Shown: positions 8,259 through 16,885, counted from the first letter of the stretch. The stretch is 64,000 nt of DNA from Jiella mangrovi (GCF_017815135.1 NZ_JAGJCF010000011.1:62001-126000), one strand, 5' to 3'. The notes: generated by a model from the sequence alone, not told the origin. Numbers and translations: made by a program.

Positions 8259-8675
8259 ATGAACGCAAAGCCACTCACCGATCAGCTGTCTGTCCGCGAT
8301 CAGGTTGAGCCCGGCGAGATCGCCGGGCTGAAGGCCGAAGGGTTTCGCGCGATCATCGTCAATCGGCCGGACGGCGAAGGCCCCGGCCAGCCGAGCTTTG
8401 CCGAGATCGAGCAGGCGGCGAAAGCGGCCGGCATGGAAGCCCGATACATCCCCGCCGTGATCGGCCAGATCACCGAGGCGGATGTCGCGGCATTCTCCGC
8501 TGCAATGGAAGAATTGCCGAAGCCGGTCGCGGCCTTCTGCAAGTCCGGTCTGCGCTCGACGACGCTTTGGGCGCTGAGCGAGGCGGGCAAGAGGCCGGTC
8601 CCCGACATTCTCCAAAGAGCCAGGTCGGCCGGCTACGACCTCTCCGGCATCGCCGAACGCCTGGCCAAGGGCTGA
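8259..8675 (+). CDS. TIGR01244/DUF442 sulfurtransferase-phosphatase-like protein
   Basis: 138 residues with the active-site loop CKSGLRS at 94-100 of the tyrosine-phosphatase/rhodanese-like DUF442 domain. In BigR operons this domain carries sulfane sulfur on its cysteine and works with the persulfide dioxygenase. The sequence around RAIIVNRPDGEGP (30-42) is the other well-conserved block. The start has GGGAGAA about ten bases upstream. It is 116 bases downstream of the hydrolase and 143 bases before the first YeeE gene, all in the same direction. Confidence 0.85.
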   Translation: MNAKPLTDQLSVRDQVEPGEIAGLKAEGFRAIIVNRPDGEGPGQPSFAEIEQAAKAAGMEARYIPAVIGQITEADVAAFSAAMEELPKPVAAFCKSGLRSTTLWALSEAGKRPVPDILQRARSAGYDLSGIAERLAKG

Positions 8676-8818
8676 ACGACGCAGGCTAGTGGCCTGACGT
8701 TTCGACTGGACAGCCGCCGCATCGCAGGCGTCGGCATCGCGATGGTCCGTGCCCGTGGCGCCAGATGCCATCGCCTCTGCCAGATCCGCGCTCGTCGCCT
8801 CCATGGGGAATAACCGAC

Positions 8819-9253
8819 ATGCCCATCGAGATCGCCACACCCTTCACCCCGATCGCCTCCACCATCGGCGGCATCATGATCGGCCTTTCCGCCGTCCTCG
8901 TCATGGCGCTGTTCGGCCGGATCGCCGGCATTTCGGGCATCACCACCGGCGCTTTGCCGATGCGCCGCGACGACTGGTCCTGGCGGTTCGCCTTCGTCGC
9001 CGGGCTGATCGCAGCGCCGCTGCTCGTTCAGGCGGTGACCGGCTCGCCCGTCGTCCAGACCGTTCCCGGCAATCTCGCCGCGATGGCTCTTGCCGGCCTT
9101 TTCGTCGGCTTCGGCACCGTCAAGGGAGCCGGCTGCACCAGCGGCCACGGCGTCTGCGGCCTCGCCCGGCTGTCGGGACGCTCGCTGGCGGCCGTCACCA
9201 TCTTCATGGCCACGGCTTTCGCAACGGTCTTCATCCTGCGCCACATCCTCTGA
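8819..9253 (+). CDS. YeeE/YedE family membrane protein, first half
   Basis: 144 residues with four hydrophobic segments (about 12-35, 55-75, 85-102, 122-142). The signature GAGCTSGHGVCG at 104-114 places Cys106 and Cys113 in the pore of this family, which moves thiosulfate or related sulfur species through the inner membrane. This half-size form normally pairs with a second half-size partner, which follows immediately. ATG 8819 was chosen over 8765 because the upstream residues are not membrane-like and GGGGAA lies just before it. Confidence 0.85.
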   Translation: MPIEIATPFTPIASTIGGIMIGLSAVLVMALFGRIAGISGITTGALPMRRDDWSWRFAFVAGLIAAPLLVQAVTGSPVVQTVPGNLAAMALAGLFVGFGTVKGAGCTSGHGVCGLARLSGRSLAAVTIFMATAFATVFILRHIL

Positions 9254-9263
9254 GGGGGCTTAC

Positions 9264-9698
9264 ATGGGCATTGTCTTCGGATTTCTCGCAGGGCTGCTCT
9301 TCGGCGTAGGGCTGATCGTCGCCGGCATGTCCGATCCGGCCAAAGTTCTCAATTTCCTCGACGTCTTCGGCAGCTTCGACCCGAGCCTCGCCTTCGTCAT
9401 GGGCGGCGCGGCAATCACCACCTTTGTCGGCTATCGCCTTGTCTGGCTGCGCGAAAAGCCGCTCTTGTTCTCCGATTTCCAGATCCCCCGTCGCAGCGAC
9501 ATCGATAGCGACCTCGTCATCGGCGCTGCGGCCTTCGGCGTCGGCTGGGGCATCGGCGGGTTCTGCCCGGGGCCCGCCTGGACGGCGCTTCCCCTCTCCG
9601 CCCCCGGCACGCTGGTCTTCCTGCCGGCGATGCTGGCCGGCATGGCGCTCGCAACCGTTATGAAGGACCGTAAGACCGGGCTCGCCTCAAGTTCCTGA
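9264..9698 (+). CDS. YeeE/YedE family membrane protein, second half (DUF6691-like)
   Basis: 144 residues, four hydrophobic stretches. GMSDPAKVLNFLD at 21-33 and GIGGFCPGPA at 97-105 are the two motifs of the partner subunit, with Cys101 facing the presumed channel. It starts 10 bases after the stop of the first half, behind GAGGGGG. The two halves together make one YeeE-size transporter, likely exporting or importing the sulfur species handled by the hydrolase and DUF442 protein. It is the last gene of the operon; the next gene converges on it. Confidence 0.85.
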   Translation: MGIVFGFLAGLLFGVGLIVAGMSDPAKVLNFLDVFGSFDPSLAFVMGGAAITTFVGYRLVWLREKPLLFSDFQIPRRSDIDSDLVIGAAAFGVGWGIGGFCPGPAWTALPLSAPGTLVFLPAMLAGMALATVMKDRKTGLASSS

Positions 9699-9836
9699 CG
9701 TCGGGAACGGCGATTTCCCTTCACCAGCGTAATCCCCACTCCGCCTCGCCACCCTGGCGATCATGCTCGCGATCGACAGGCGCGGACGGGACGGTCGCTG
9801 CGCGGTGGCCGCCAAGATGCGGCGTGCCTTATCGTC

Positions 9837-11147
9837 TCACCTCGCAAGGTTGCCTGCAAATGTCTCGACGCTGGCGTCTCCGCTGGCCAGGCCGCAAACG
9901 GCCTGCCACAAGGCGCTGGAGGCTTGCGCGCCGAGAAGCGTCGCGGATTTCGCCCTGAGCCGCTTCTCGATCTGAGCCGGGCCGATCGCCCCGAGGAGGT
10001 CGTGGCCGGCCGACAGCCTTGCGCCGTCGCGGGTCTCGACGATGACGCGGGACGCGGTGTCGGTAAGCGACGGGTCGGCCTCGACCTCCACACGGTCGCG
10101 AAGCGCGACGAGATCGGGCCTTCGGCACGTTCGTGCGTCGTAGACCGCGAGATCGGCCGTATCCATGCCGCAGATCGCCATGGCGGCGACAAGCCGGTAG
10201 CTGAATTTCGCCTCGAGGCCGGTTTGAGGCTCTCGCTTGTTGCAGACGGCGAACCAGCGCGGATTGGTCAAGATCGTCACGCGCTCGACCGCTTGCGGCT
10301 CCAGCCCCGCCTGCCGGATTTCGCGCAGGGCTTCCAGCATCGCATGCAGCCCGTGGCAGCAGGCATGGAACTTGTAGGAGACGCCCGGAAACACCCAGTC
10401 CCGCCCCATTTGGTCGAAGGCCTCAATCCTGTCGGAGCCGGCATGGGTCGGGCCGAAACCCTGAGCGTCCTCGAAGGCTTGCGGGTTGGAGATGACGCCA
10501 TGGCGGGCGAGAAGCGCGCAGGTGACGCCGACCTCGGCGGCAAAGCCCGCATTGAGGGGTTTTGCCATGGTCCCGAACTGACTTTTCAGGCCCGCCGCCC
10601 GAGTTGTCGCCAATCCAAGAGCGGAGGTCATGGCTCCCGCATCGAGGCCAAGGAGGCGCCCGGCCGCCGCCGTAGCGCCAAAGGCGCCGGCGGTGCCCGT
10701 CTGGTGGAAGCCGGCTTCGTAATGCGAGCGGCCGAGCCAGTCGCCGACCCGGCAGGAGAGTTCGAGACCGTGGGTCAAGGCTTCCAGAAACTCGCTGCCG
10801 GAGGCTCCCTCCGCCTCGGCGACGGCGAGTGCCGCCGAGGCGACGACGACGCTCGGATGGCCGATATGGAGGAAATGCGTGTCGTCATAGTCGAGGGCAT
10901 GGCTGGTCGCGCCATTGGCGAGCGCCGCGGCGCTTGGATGGGCCCTGCCACCGCCGAAGAGGGTGGCGCCATCGCCCGACCGCACCCCCACGGCCAAGGC
11001 CCTTGCGGCCTTCGAGACCGGTTCGTCGCGCCCGGCAAGACCCACCGTCGCCCAGTCGAAAAGCGACAGCTCGGCGAAGCGACGGGCCTCGGCGCTTGCG
11101 GGCTCCTTCGACAGGGCAAATTCCGCAAGCTCGCCGGCGAGCGACAT
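9837..11147 (-). CDS. MmgE/PrpD family protein
   Basis: 436 residues, the usual size for the PrpD/2-methylcitrate dehydratase and cis-aconitate decarboxylase fold. Recognisable segments are ATSHALDYDDTHF near 82-94, HPSVVVASAALA just after, and the VSYKFHACC-type block near 265 that ends the helical domain. The ATG at 11147 shares a base with the TGA of the upstream acyl-CoA dehydrogenase (TGATG) and has GAGGAG at suitable distance, so the two are translationally coupled. In Pseudomonas itaconate loci a PrpD-like gene also sits beside an acyl-CoA dehydrogenase. The reaction here is unknown: dehydration of a citrate-like or citramalate-like acid is the family expectation. Confidence 0.85.
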   Translation of the reverse strand: MSLAGELAEFALSKEPASAEARRFAELSLFDWATVGLAGRDEPVSKAARALAVGVRSGDGATLFGGGRAHPSAAALANGATSHALDYDDTHFLHIGHPSVVVASAALAVAEAEGASGSEFLEALTHGLELSCRVGDWLGRSHYEAGFHQTGTAGAFGATAAAGRLLGLDAGAMTSALGLATTRAAGLKSQFGTMAKPLNAGFAAEVGVTCALLARHGVISNPQAFEDAQGFGPTHAGSDRIEAFDQMGRDWVFPGVSYKFHACCHGLHAMLEALREIRQAGLEPQAVERVTILTNPRWFAVCNKREPQTGLEAKFSYRLVAAMAICGMDTADLAVYDARTCRRPDLVALRDRVEVEADPSLTDTASRVIVETRDGARLSAGHDLLGAIGPAQIEKRLRAKSATLLGAQASSALWQAVCGLASGDASVETFAGNLAR

Positions 11148-12304
11148 CAGTAGCTCCTCGGCATGCCGAGAACGTGCTCGGCGAGGTAGGAGAGGATGAG
11201 GTTGGTCGAGATCGGCGCGACCTGATAGAGCCGCGTCTCGCGGAACTTGCGCTCGACGTCGTATTCCTCGGCAAAGCCGAAGCCGCCATGGGTCTGGACG
11301 CAGGCCTCGGCCGCCTCCCAGCTGGCTTCGGCCGCCAGCATCTTCGCCATGTTCGCCTCGGCGCCGGGGTTCTCGCCGGCCTCGTAGAGCCGGATCGCCT
11401 CGTGCAGCATCAGCTCGGCGGCCCGCATGCGGGCATAGGCCTTGGCGATCGGGAACTGGATCCCCTGGTTCTGGCCGATCGGCCGGCCGAAGACGACGCG
11501 CTCCGTGGCGTAGGCGGAGGCCTTGTCGATGAACCATTTGGCGTCGCCGATACATTCGGCCGCGATTAGGATCCGCTCGGCATTCATGCCCGAGAGGATA
11601 TAGCGAAAACCCTTGCCCTCCTCGCCGATCATGTTGGCCGCCGGCACCGGCACCTCGTCGAAGAACAGCTCCGTCGTCGCGTGGTTCATCATGGTGCGGA
11701 TCGGCCGGATCGTGAGGCCGTTCTCTTTCGCCGCCACCATATCGACCAGGAAGACCGAGAGCCCTTGCGTGTTCTTCTCGACCTTGTCGAGCGGCGTCGT
11801 GCGGCAGAGAAGGATCATCAGATCGGAATGCTCCGAGCGCGAGATCCAGATCTTCTGGCCGTTGACGATGAAATCATCGCCCTCGCGCCGGGCCGTCGTG
11901 CGCAGCGAGCCGGTGTCGGTGCCGCTGGTCGGCTCGGTCACACCAAACGACTGGAGCCTCAGCGTGCCTTCGGCGATCTTGGGCAGATAGGCCTGCTTCT
12001 GCGCCTCGGAGCCGTGCCGCAAAAGCGTGCCCATCGTATACATCTGGGCATGGCAGGCGCCGGCATTGCCGCCCTGGCGGTGGATTTCCTCGAGGATCAC
12101 CGCAGCCGCCGACAGGGGCAGTCCCGAGCCGCCATATTCTTCCGGGATCAGCGCCGACAGAAAGCCGGCCTCGGTCAGCGCCTTCACGAACTCCGTCGGA
12201 TAGGCGCGTTTCTCGTCGAGCTCTCGCCAGTAGCTTCCGGGGAAATCCTGGCAGAGGCGGCCAACGGCCTCGCGGATTTCGTCGTGGGTCTCGATCGTGG
12301 TCAT
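11147..12304 (-). CDS. Acyl-CoA dehydrogenase family protein
   Basis: 385 residues with the full three-domain flavoprotein layout. TEPTSGTDTG near 124-133 and the IWISRSEHSD strand are the FAD and substrate motifs, and QTHGGFGFAEEY near 341-352 is the C-terminal FAD-binding loop. The first gene of a two-gene operon with MmgE/PrpD. A LysR-type dyad lies 76 bases before its start. In itaconate or mesaconate loci an acyl-CoA dehydrogenase of this type is conserved but its substrate is not settled; methylsuccinyl-CoA or a similar C5 thioester would fit. Confidence 0.88.
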   Translation of the reverse strand: MTTIETHDEIREAVGRLCQDFPGSYWRELDEKRAYPTEFVKALTEAGFLSALIPEEYGGSGLPLSAAAVILEEIHRQGGNAGACHAQMYTMGTLLRHGSEAQKQAYLPKIAEGTLRLQSFGVTEPTSGTDTGSLRTTARREGDDFIVNGQKIWISRSEHSDLMILLCRTTPLDKVEKNTQGLSVFLVDMVAAKENGLTIRPIRTMMNHATTELFFDEVPVPAANMIGEEGKGFRYILSGMNAERILIAAECIGDAKWFIDKASAYATERVVFGRPIGQNQGIQFPIAKAYARMRAAELMLHEAIRLYEAGENPGAEANMAKMLAAEASWEAAEACVQTHGGFGFAEEYDVERKFRETRLYQVAPISTNLILSYLAEHVLGMPRSY

Positions 12305-12379
12305 GGCTGTCTCCCGTGCTTTGGCGTCTTTGTACCGGTCCAGATCCGATCGAAGCAGGGCGCGAATTGAATGCAGCCC

Positions 12380-12394
12380 ATAGACCTGCGCTAT
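12380..12394. promoter_or_regulatory. LysR-type dyad, site 1 (upstream of acyl-CoA dehydrogenase)
   Basis: ATAGACCTGCGCTAT: ATAG and CTAT are perfect inverse arms around seven bases, extended by one further pair on each side. It fits the AT-N11-AT form of LysR-family boxes. It lies 76-90 bases upstream of the minus-strand start at 12304. Three other copies of the same dyad lie at the other promoters of this locus. Confidence 0.6.
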
Positions 12395-12403
12395 GGCTCG
12401 CCT

Positions 12404-13900
12404 TTACGCGCTCTTGCGCCAGAGCTTCGGCCCGCTTTCGTGGATGGAGTTGCCCCTGGTGTCGACGGCGAGCGTCACCGGCATGTCTTCGACCCTCAAA
12501 CGATAGATCGCCTCCATGCCGAGGTCCTGCCAGGCGACGGGTTCGGCCTCGCGGATCGCCTTGGAGACGAGGAACGCCGCGCCGCCGACGGCGATCATGT
12601 AGACGGCGCCGTGATCGGCGATGGCGGAGATCGCCTCCGGCCCGCGCTCGGCCTTGCCGATCATCACCTTCAGGCCGGTTTCGGCCAGCACCTGTCGGGT
12701 GAACTTGTCCAAGCGGGTCGAGGTCGTGGGTCCGGCCGGGCCGATCACCTCGTCGCCGACGGGATCGACCGGCCCGACATAGTAGATCGCCCGTCCCTTC
12801 AGATCGACGGGCAGGCTCTCGCCCTTGTCCAGCGTTTCCACCATGCGTTTGTGGGCGGCATCGCGGCCGGTATAGAGCGTGCCGGAAAGAAGCAGCGTCT
12901 CGCCGGGGGTGAGCGCCGCCAGCGTCGTCTCGTCGAGCGCGTCGAGGTCGATCCGCTTCACCGAGGCGCTGGAATTGTCGAGAACGATCTCCGGCCAGAG
13001 CGAAAGATCCGGCGGATCGAAGGTCGCGGCCCCCGATCCGTCGAGGACGAAATGGACGTGGCGGGTGGCCGCGCAATTGGGGATCAGCGCGACCGGCAGC
13101 GACGCGGCGTGGGTCGGGAAATGCCGGAGCTTGACGTCGAGCACCGTGGTCAGGCCGCCGAGGCCCTGGGCGCCGATGCCGAGCGCGTTGACGCGCTCGT
13201 AGATTTCCAGCCGCAGTTCCTCGGCGCGGTCGCGCGGGCCCCGCTCCAGAAGATCGAAGATGTCGATCGGATCGTTCAGCGACATCTTGGCGAGCGCCAT
13301 CGCCTTGTCGACGCTGCCGCCGACGCCGATGCCGAGCATGCCCGGCGGGCACCAGCCGGCGCCGAGGCCGGAGACGGTCTCGACCACCCAGTCGGCGACC
13401 GAGGCCGACGGATTGAGGACGGCGAACTTCGTCTTGTTCTCCGAGCCGCCGCCCTTGGCCGAGACGACGACGTCAACCGTGTCGCCCGCCACCATCTCGA
13501 CATGGACCATGCCGGGGGCGTTGTCGCCGGTGTTCCTGCGATCGCCGAACGGATCGCGGACCACCGAGGCGCGCAAGGGATTGGTGTCGAGACGATAGGC
13601 CCGGCGCACCGCCTCGTCGACGATCTCCTGCAGCGGCCGCCTCCAGCCGATTTTCGCCTCGCAGCCGATCTTGAAGAAGACGTTGGCGACGCCGGTATCC
13701 TGGCAGATCGGACGCTGGCCCATGGCGCACATGCGCGAGTTGGTCAGAATCTGACCGATGGCGTTCTTCGCGCCCGGCGACTGTTCGCGCTCATAGGCCG
13801 TCGTCATCGCCCGGATGAAATCCTCCGGGTGGTAACAGGCGACGAATTGCAGCGCGTCGGCGATGCTGTCGACGACATGGTCTTCGGTGATCGCAGCCAT
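12404..13900 (-). CDS. Class I (iron-sulfur) fumarate hydratase family; possible mesaconase
   Basis: 498 residues. ICQDTG at 65-70, GWCPPGMLGIGVGG at 182-195 and IPNCAATRH at 273-281 contain Cys66, Cys184 and Cys276, the probable ligands of the [4Fe-4S] cluster. The C-terminal domain begins around residue 330 and holds GTLYTGRDAAHKR, typical of the beta part. Class I fumarases hydrate fumarate to malate, and some members hydrate mesaconate to citramalate. Being set among citramalyl-CoA-type genes, divergent from the lyase gene and near a LysR-type dyad, the mesaconase alternative is attractive. Sequence alone does not separate the two activities. Confidence 0.88.
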   Translation of the reverse strand: MAAITEDHVVDSIADALQFVACYHPEDFIRAMTTAYEREQSPGAKNAIGQILTNSRMCAMGQRPICQDTGVANVFFKIGCEAKIGWRRPLQEIVDEAVRRAYRLDTNPLRASVVRDPFGDRRNTGDNAPGMVHVEMVAGDTVDVVVSAKGGGSENKTKFAVLNPSASVADWVVETVSGLGAGWCPPGMLGIGVGGSVDKAMALAKMSLNDPIDIFDLLERGPRDRAEELRLEIYERVNALGIGAQGLGGLTTVLDVKLRHFPTHAASLPVALIPNCAATRHVHFVLDGSGAATFDPPDLSLWPEIVLDNSSASVKRIDLDALDETTLAALTPGETLLLSGTLYTGRDAAHKRMVETLDKGESLPVDLKGRAIYYVGPVDPVGDEVIGPAGPTTSTRLDKFTRQVLAETGLKVMIGKAERGPEAISAIADHGAVYMIAVGGAAFLVSKAIREAEPVAWQDLGMEAIYRLRVEDMPVTLAVDTRGNSIHESGPKLWRKSA

Positions 13901-14075
13901 GAAACCTCCCTGACTTCGGCAACCCTCGGCGGCAATGGCACGCGGCGAGCCCTGCGTTCAGACTGGAATGGTTCTTACTCCCCAGACCGCGACAGGCAAA
14001 GACGGCGCCCATAGGCCTTGCCTCGAGCAGGCTTCCACTTGCGCGACGAACACCGGCAAAAATTGCCCTGAAACG

Positions 14076-14090
14076 ATAGGTTGGGTCTAT
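14076..14090. promoter_or_regulatory. LysR-type dyad, site 2 (between fumarase and lyase genes)
   Basis: ATAGGTTGGGTCTAT, with perfect ATAG/CTAT arms extended by a G-C pair on the outside. It is in the 308-bp divergent promoter region 13901-14208, 119 bases before the lyase start and 176 bases before the fumarase start. Nothing else was recognised in this region. Confidence 0.6.
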
Positions 14091-14208
14091 CCATCCCATC
14101 CTGCGACAACGCATTTCGATCGTCCCGGCGCTTCGCTATGAGGATTGTTGTCAAAGACCGGTCGTTCTTTCGCGACCAGATCTCAGCCAGACCCCGGAGG
14201 GCCCCGCC

Positions 14209-14997
14209 ATGAGAGACCTTGCCGCCGCCCGCAGCTTCCTCTTCGTGCCCGCGACACGGCCCGAGCGGATCGAAAAGGCCAAGGCCAGCGGCGCCGACGC
14301 CGTCATCGTCGATCTCGAGGACGCCGTTGCGCCGCAGGAAAAGGCCGCGGCACGCGAGACGCTGCAAGCGGCGCTCGTAGAGGACGCTGGCATTCTTCTG
14401 CGCATCAACGCCGCCGGCACGAAGTGGCACGACGAGGACCTGGCCCTTCTCGCCCATCCCGGCATCTCCGGCGTCGTGCTGGCCAAGGCCGAGCGCGCCG
14501 AAGACATCGAAAAACTGGGCAAACCGGTCGTCGCGCTGATCGAGACGGCGCGCGGCCTTGCCAATGCGCGGCCGATCGCGGCGGCCAGAGGAACCCGCCG
14601 TCTCGCCTTCGGCACGATCGACTTCATGGCCGATCTCGGCCTGCCCGAGGACGGCGCGGCGATGGCGATCTACCGTGCCGAACTCGCCCTCGCCTCCCGC
14701 CTCGCCGGCATCGGGCCGCCGATCGACGGGGTCACGACCGCGATCGACGACGACGCGCTGATCGCAGAGGAAACCCGCCGGGCGCTCGCCTTCGGCTTCG
14801 GGGCGAGACTCGCCATTCACCCGAGGCAGATCGGCCCGATCCACGACGCGCTCCGCCCCACCGACGCCGAGATCGCCCGCGCCCGGCGGATCGTCGAGGC
14901 GGCAGAGACGTCCGATGGCGGCGCCATCCGTCTCGACGGGGCGATGGTCGACGCTCCTGTGGTGTTGCAGGCCCGCGCGGTTCTGGCCCGGGCCTGA
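14209..14997 (+). CDS. HpcH/HpaI (CitE-like) lyase, probable citramalyl-CoA lyase
   Basis: 262 residues. SFLFVPATRPER at 9-20, VDLEDAV at 34-40, LRIN with Arg66 at 64-67, ALIETARG with Glu112 at 109-116, and FGTIDFMADLG are the signature blocks of CitE-like acyl-CoA lyases; Arg66, Glu112 and the Asp in FMAD bind magnesium and the acid. Members split malyl-, citramalyl- or beta-methylmalyl-CoA. With a CaiB-type CoA-transferase and a FAS1-like hydratase nearby, (S)-citramalyl-CoA cleavage to acetyl-CoA and pyruvate is the best guess. It converges on the hydratase gene with 14 bases between stops. Confidence 0.85.
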   Translation: MRDLAAARSFLFVPATRPERIEKAKASGADAVIVDLEDAVAPQEKAAARETLQAALVEDAGILLRINAAGTKWHDEDLALLAHPGISGVVLAKAERAEDIEKLGKPVVALIETARGLANARPIAAARGTRRLAFGTIDFMADLGLPEDGAAMAIYRAELALASRLAGIGPPIDGVTTAIDDDALIAEETRRALAFGFGARLAIHPRQIGPIHDALRPTDAEIARARRIVEAAETSDGGAIRLDGAMVDAPVVLQARAVLARA

Positions 14998-15011
14998 GAC
15001 TTTCGCCGGAA

Positions 15012-15845
15012 TCAGCCGAGCGTCAGCGTCGCCTTCATCGAGGTCACGCGGTCGGAGCGTTCGACCCGGCCTTCCCGGCTCGCCCCTTCGGTCTCGAAAC
15101 CGAGGCGGATGGGCGTCGTGTCGAACACCGGTGCGAGCGCCCGATAGGCAAAGCGAAGCGGCTGTCCTGTCGCGATCCCGGCACTTTCGATCATCGTGTC
15201 GCAGAGCTTCGTCGCCATCAGGGGCCCGTGCACGACGAGGCCCGGATAGCCCTCGACCTTTCGGCAGAAATCACGATCCCAGTGGATGCGGTGACCGTTG
15301 TGGGTCAGGGCCGAATAGAAGAACAGCTCCATGTCCGGATGGACGACATAGCCGTCCGGCACGGGGTCGTCCGCCTCGCGCAATGCTGCATCGGGCAGAC
15401 CGCGATCACGATAGACGACGGTCTGGATCTCGTCGATGGCGGTCTCGCCGCCTTGCGAAATCCTGTGTTCGACCGTGACGAAGCAGAGATCGCCGGTCTT
15501 GCCCGTCTTGAAGTTGACGGCGGTGATCGTCGATCTGCGCGTCGCGGCAACGCCGAGCTGCAACGGCCGCCGAACCGTCACGTCGCCCGCCGCCCACATG
15601 CGCCGGTGAAACGGCGCCGGCGGCAGGAAGAGGCCGAGCTTTTCGTGGCCGTCCTCTCCCGCATCGACGATCGGATAGCCGTGGTTGAAATAGGCCCAGT
15701 GCCATGTCGGCGGCAGCCCTTCCTCTGGCACAGACCGCCGAAGCAGTGTCGCGAGCTTCGTCGCCGTTTCAGGCGCCATCTCGTCGGTGACGGAGCGCTC
15801 GCGGCCGACATAGGCCTCGCATTCGGCCTTGATTGCGGCGTCCAT
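15012..15845 (-). CDS. FAS1-like dehydratase (MaoC-like), itaconyl-CoA/mesaconyl-C4-CoA hydratase type
   Basis: 277 residues with two hot-dog halves. The N-terminal half contains FLPPAPFHRRMWAAGD (73-88). The second half contains YSALTHNGHRIHWD (177-190), the catalytic H-N-x-H-x-I-H-x-D block of hydratase 2 enzymes, then YPGLVVHGPL. This exact arrangement is found in mesaconyl-C4-CoA hydratase and in the itaconyl-CoA hydratase of Pseudomonas. It adds water to give citramalyl-CoA. Its stop lies 14 bases from that of the lyase gene; its start overlaps the stop of the SDR by one base, so it follows that gene in one operon. Confidence 0.85.
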   Translation of the reverse strand: MDAAIKAECEAYVGRERSVTDEMAPETATKLATLLRRSVPEEGLPPTWHWAYFNHGYPIVDAGEDGHEKLGLFLPPAPFHRRMWAAGDVTVRRPLQLGVAATRRSTITAVNFKTGKTGDLCFVTVEHRISQGGETAIDEIQTVVYRDRGLPDAALREADDPVPDGYVVHPDMELFFYSALTHNGHRIHWDRDFCRKVEGYPGLVVHGPLMATKLCDTMIESAGIATGQPLRFAYRALAPVFDTTPIRLGFETEGASREGRVERSDRVTSMKATLTLG

Positions 15846-16594
15846 CAGATCGTCCGCCCGCCGTCGACTTCGAGGATGACGCCGGTCAGGTACTCCGCTT
15901 CGTCACTGGCGAGGAACGCCGCAGCATTCGCGACGTCGCGGGGCTCCGACAGGCGGCCGAGCGGGATCGTCGCGATGAAGCGCTCGCGATTTTCCGGCGT
16001 GTCGGGCATGCCCATGAAGTTCTCCAGCAGCGCCGTCGCGCCCATCACCGGCGCAAGGCCGCAGACGCGGATCCTGTCCGGCGCAAGTTCGACCGCGAGC
16101 GAGCGGGTCATCAGGTTGGCCGCGCCCTTGGAGGAGTTGTACCACGTCAGCCCCGGACGCGGGCGAATGCCGGCGGTGGAGCCGACATTGATCATGACGC
16201 CGCCGCCGGAAGCACGCCAGCGGGGAACGATCGCCTTGGTCATGTGGAAGATCGACATGACGTTGACGTCATAGAGTTTCCTCATCGTCGCTTCGTCGGT
16301 CTCCATCAACGGAGCATTCTTGTTCGACCAGCCGGCATTGTTGACGATCACGTCGACGCCGCCGAACTCAGCCTCCATCTTCGCGATCGCCGTCTCGATC
16401 TGTTCTGCGCTGGTGACGTCGCAGGTGATGGCGACCGCGCCTTTGCCGATTTTTGACGCGACAGTCTTGGCGCCCTCGCCGTTCATGTCGACGACGGCGA
16501 CCTTTGCGCCTTCCGCCATGAACTTTTCGGCAATGCCCCTGCCGAAGCCGGAGGCAGCGCCCGTGACGAGACAGCGTTTTCCTTCGAGCCGCAT
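15845..16594 (-). CDS. SDR family oxidoreductase
   Basis: 249 residues. TGAASGFGRG at 11-20 is the cofactor motif, NNAG around 89-92, and YNSSKG carries the active-site Tyr and Lys. The C-terminus EVDGG fits classical SDRs. GGAGG five bases upstream fixes the start at 16594. The gene sits between a 50-codon reading frame and the hydratase gene and shares a base with the latter. It may interconvert a hydroxy acid or its CoA ester in the C5-dicarboxylate pathway; no SDR is required for the known itaconate route, so its role is open. Confidence 0.82.
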   Translation of the reverse strand: MRLEGKRCLVTGAASGFGRGIAEKFMAEGAKVAVVDMNGEGAKTVASKIGKGAVAITCDVTSAEQIETAIAKMEAEFGGVDVIVNNAGWSNKNAPLMETDEATMRKLYDVNVMSIFHMTKAIVPRWRASGGGVMINVGSTAGIRPRPGLTWYNSSKGAANLMTRSLAVELAPDRIRVCGLAPVMGATALLENFMGMPDTPENRERFIATIPLGRLSEPRDVANAAAFLASDEAEYLTGVILEVDGGRTI

Positions 16595-16604
16595 GACGAC
16601 CTCC

Positions 16605-16757
16605 TTATCCGTGATTGTGGACGATCGTCTTGATCGTCGAGACTTCGAGCAGGGCCTCGAAGCCGACCTCCAGCTCGGCCGGCTTGTCACCATTCTGAGG
16701 CCCGGGCGGCATCGCTTGGGCGGCGAAGAGCGCGGCGCGATTACGGTGTCCTGCCAT
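16605..16757 (-). CDS. Small hypothetical protein heading the SDR-hydratase operon
   Basis: 50 residues beginning MAGHRNRAALFAAQ and ending STIKTIVHNHG. GGGAGGAAATTCGAC precedes the ATG, giving a good ribosome site, and the TAA at 16607-16605 abuts the GGAGG of the next gene, so spacing is as in a true operon member. No known domain was recognised and there is no signal peptide or membrane segment. It might be a real small protein, a leader, or the remnant of a larger gene; codon use is ordinary for the window. Confidence 0.45.
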   Translation of the reverse strand: MAGHRNRAALFAAQAMPPGPQNGDKPAELEVGFEALLEVSTIKTIVHNHG

Positions 16758-16885
16758 GTCGAATTTCCTCCCATCACAAGGATCACCCCTGCCCGCAGCC
16801 CTTCCTCCCAGGGCCGCGGGACGATACTGGCGGAGCCTACAGAGCGGGGCGGACCTTGAGAAATAGCGATTTTGGACCCGCGCCC

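Noticed and set aside
9691-9709. Possible terminator GTTCC...GGAAC after the second YeeE gene
   Set aside because: Short stem with a mismatch and no T run; not convincing although the location between convergent genes is suitable.
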